Assembly (NCBI RefSeq): GCF_002090155.1
Contig: NZ_BBRM01000002.1
Span: 885,354-949,353, forward strand
Source: Demequina sp. NBRC 110056
GTDB taxonomy: Bacteria > Actinomycetota > Actinomycetes > Actinomycetales > Demequinaceae
Direction: 5' to 3'
Length of the DNA stretch: 64,000 nucleotides
The position numbers and the translations under genes are program-made. Within the stretch, counting starts at the first letter, position 1, and each line of letters opens with the position of its first letter. The notes under the pieces are model-generated. The model made no database searches. It was not told the DNA's origin and was given only the letters and a program-made list of their open reading frames with translations. Shown piece by piece: positions 62,407 to 64,000 of the stretch.

Positions 62407-63009
62407 ATGAGGATCGTCCTGCGCGTGGTCGTGTCGGTTGTGCTGGTCATTGCGGGAGCCGCGGCGGCGCTCTGGGCCGCGAGCGCATTTCCGCAGTTGT
62501 CGCCATTCGCCGAGACCACAGAGACCCAGGACTCGCAAGTGGTCAATGCCGTCAACCGAACCGAGCAAATCGCTCTCGTGAGTCTCGGGATTCAGGGCAT
62601 CACCGAGACTAGAGAAAGCAGTGAGCTGTTCGGGTTCGCCGTTCCGGGAAGCGAGCGCGTCGCCTTTATCCAGTACTCGTTCAATGCAAAGCTCGGCCTC
62701 GATGGCGAGGACGTGTCGGTGACGCCGACTGGCGAGAAGAGTTACTTGGTCGCCATGCCGGAGTTCATCTTCATCGGTCACGATGACATCGAGTTCAGCT
62801 CGGCGGTAGAAGACAATGGCGTGCTGAGTTGGGCAACTGCGGACATCGACCCGCTGGAGGTGGTCAACGATGTGCTCGACAACGACGCTCAGGCCGACTA
62901 TCTCGAGGCGAACGAGGAGTTGCTCCAAGAGCAGGCCGAGGCCTTCTACCGCTCCATCGTCATGAGCGTCGATCCCGAGATCGACGTCGCGTTCGAGTTC
63001 GCGAACTGA
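62407..63009 (+). CDS. DUF4230 family membrane-anchored protein
   Basis: 200 aa. An N-terminal membrane helix (about 4-28, VLRVVVSVVLVIAGAAAALWAASAF) is followed by the DUF4230 beta-rich domain: VVNAVNRTEQIALVSLGIQGITETRES, VAFIQYSFNAKLGLDGEDVSVTPTGEKSYLVAMPEFIFIGHDDIEF, and a C-terminal helix. The family's function is unknown. The ATG at 62407 follows GAGGAAG. It is 18 bases upstream of the NERD gene and likely co-transcribed with it. Confidence 0.82.
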   Translation: MRIVLRVVVSVVLVIAGAAAALWAASAFPQLSPFAETTETQDSQVVNAVNRTEQIALVSLGIQGITETRESSELFGFAVPGSERVAFIQYSFNAKLGLDGEDVSVTPTGEKSYLVAMPEFIFIGHDDIEFSSAVEDNGVLSWATADIDPLEVVNDVLDNDAQADYLEANEELLQEQAEAFYRSIVMSVDPEIDVAFEFAN

Positions 63010-63027
63010 CGATTGCACGACCGCCCG

Positions 63028-63999
63028 ATGGACACGGAAACCTTCGCCATCTCCCGCTGGAAGCGCTACGGCAAGGACCGCGCCTACATCGCCGATGCGC
63101 ACGGCACGCAACTCGGGTACGCGGACCTGGCAACGGGCGAGCTCTCGCTCGAAGAAGGCTGCAATTCTCGTGCGATCGCTTCAGCGCTGTGGGAGTGGTG
63201 CGCGGAGCAGGACATTGAGCTGCTGCGGCCACCGAACCCAGGGCTAGGTGACGCGACAACCGAGGCGACAGGAGACGCGGGCCCGGCAATCGCATCGGCC
63301 GTCGCACCCGAGAACCCTTCTAACAACGAGCCAAAGGCCGCACCTCAGCCGGAGTGGACGGACCTCGCTACCAATCGCCCCGGGGAGGGCGTACGCCAGC
63401 TCGCGAACGAGGAGTGGGCCGCCGCCAAGGGGCGATCGAGAGTCTTCTCGACCCTGAATCGCTACGTGTTCGACAGCCACACAGACGAGCGCGCTTGGCG
63501 CAAGGGAGCCGAGGGCGAGGAGTTCGTAGGCGACAAGCTCAACAAGCTCCGCGAGAAGGGCTGGCACGTCCTGCACAGCGTGCCGGTCGGCAAAGGCGAC
63601 TCCGACATCGACCACATCGTCATCGGCCCGGGCGGTGTGTTCACCGTCAACTCCAAGAAGCACGACGGCAAGAAGATCTGGGTCGCCAAGTACCAGATGC
63701 GAGTCAACGGGCAGCCTGTTCCGTACTTGCGCAACTCGCGGCACGAGGCCACCCGAGCAAAGCGCTTGCTCGAGGCACATCTCCCCTTCGAAGTGCCAGT
63801 GATGGGCTGCGTGGTGGTGCTCACCGGCTCGCTGATCCCCGAGGTCACGTATAAGCAGATGCCCGATGACGTGTGCGTCCTCGACAAGTGGGACGTGCCG
63901 CGCTGGTTCAAGAAGCGGCCAGCGGTGCTCGATCCGGACCAGGTTGCCTCCCTCTTCGAGGTCGCGCGCAGGTCGACAACGTGGCGTTCGGCGCCCTAA
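63028..63999 (+). CDS. NERD domain nuclease-like protein
   Basis: 323 aa. The N-terminal about 60 residues (WKRYGKDRAYIADAHGTQLGYADLATGELSLEEG) form a small beta domain; a variable Pro/Ala linker follows. The NERD domain runs from AWRKGAEGEEFVGDKLNKLREKGWHVLHSVPVGKGDSDIDHIVIGPGGVFTVNSKKHDGKKIWV, with the Asp-x-Asp-His and Ser-Lys-Lys residues of the nuclease-related fold. C-terminal EVPVMGCVVVLTGSLIPEVTYKQMPDDVCVLDKWDV continues the domain. The stop is one base before the window end. A DNA-processing or defence role is likely. Confidence 0.88.
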   Translation: MDTETFAISRWKRYGKDRAYIADAHGTQLGYADLATGELSLEEGCNSRAIASALWEWCAEQDIELLRPPNPGLGDATTEATGDAGPAIASAVAPENPSNNEPKAAPQPEWTDLATNRPGEGVRQLANEEWAAAKGRSRVFSTLNRYVFDSHTDERAWRKGAEGEEFVGDKLNKLREKGWHVLHSVPVGKGDSDIDHIVIGPGGVFTVNSKKHDGKKIWVAKYQMRVNGQPVPYLRNSRHEATRAKRLLEAHLPFEVPVMGCVVVLTGSLIPEVTYKQMPDDVCVLDKWDVPRWFKKRPAVLDPDQVASLFEVARRSTTWRSAP

Positions 64000-64000
64000 G

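Overview
This 64 kb window comes from a chromosome of very high GC content. The gene order amtB-glnK-glnD, ftsY, smc, ndk, folC, ileS, the T-box leader in front of ileS, the GlnR-type box in front of amtB and the DipZ/SigK/RskA locus all point to an actinobacterium, most likely a member of the Micrococcales (Cellulomonas/Demequina-like). The genus cannot be fixed from the sequence alone.

Layout. 1-21.4 kb is housekeeping. It holds nitrogen sensing and ammonium uptake (glnD, glnK, amtB), protein targeting (ftsY), chromosome structure (smc), nucleotide metabolism (ndk, apt), folate polyglutamylation (two folC copies, each pointing left, on either side of a cyclase-family gene) and isoleucyl-tRNA synthetase under a T-box leader, divergent from a DUF885 peptidase-like gene. 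21.4-32.4 kb is envelope and regulation: an ECF sigma factor with a membrane partner and a lipoprotein, a PQQ-type sugar dehydrogenase lipoprotein, an MFS transporter followed by a 22-bp minisatellite, small regulators, and a patatin-acyltransferase lipid operon bracketed by two related 95-bp structured repeats. 32.9-37.1 kb is a DipZ / Met-rich mini-lipoproteins / SigK / RskA surface thiol-redox locus, comparable to the mycobacterial SigK regulon but with the MPT70/83 antigens replaced by tiny acidic methionine-rich lipoproteins.

37.1-46.7 kb carries assorted small enzymes and membrane proteins, then a DUF2130 coiled-coil protein overlapping a DUF222/HNH nuclease, a second MFS protein and an EcsC-family protein. 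46.9-55.6 kb is a lower-GC acquired island: a resolvase-type helix-turn-helix protein, then a tightly coupled operon hsdM-hsdS-hsdR-rloC-like. This is a complete Type I restriction-modification system with a probable anticodon-nuclease back-up. 55.7-64 kb continues as a probable defence neighbourhood: three uncharacterised proteins, an N-formylglutamate amidohydrolase homologue, a DUF262/HNH (GmrSD-like) nuclease, a probable DUF6994-like protein, a decayed ORF with an 8-bp microsatellite, a DUF4230 protein and a NERD nuclease.

A 10-bp word, GCCGATGCGC (reverse complement GCGCATCGGC), occurs about 30 times in the window on both strands, in genes and between genes, but is absent from the roughly 10 kb restriction-modification island. 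It is the most striking genome-scale signal here. No tRNA, rRNA, CRISPR array or intact transposase was found.
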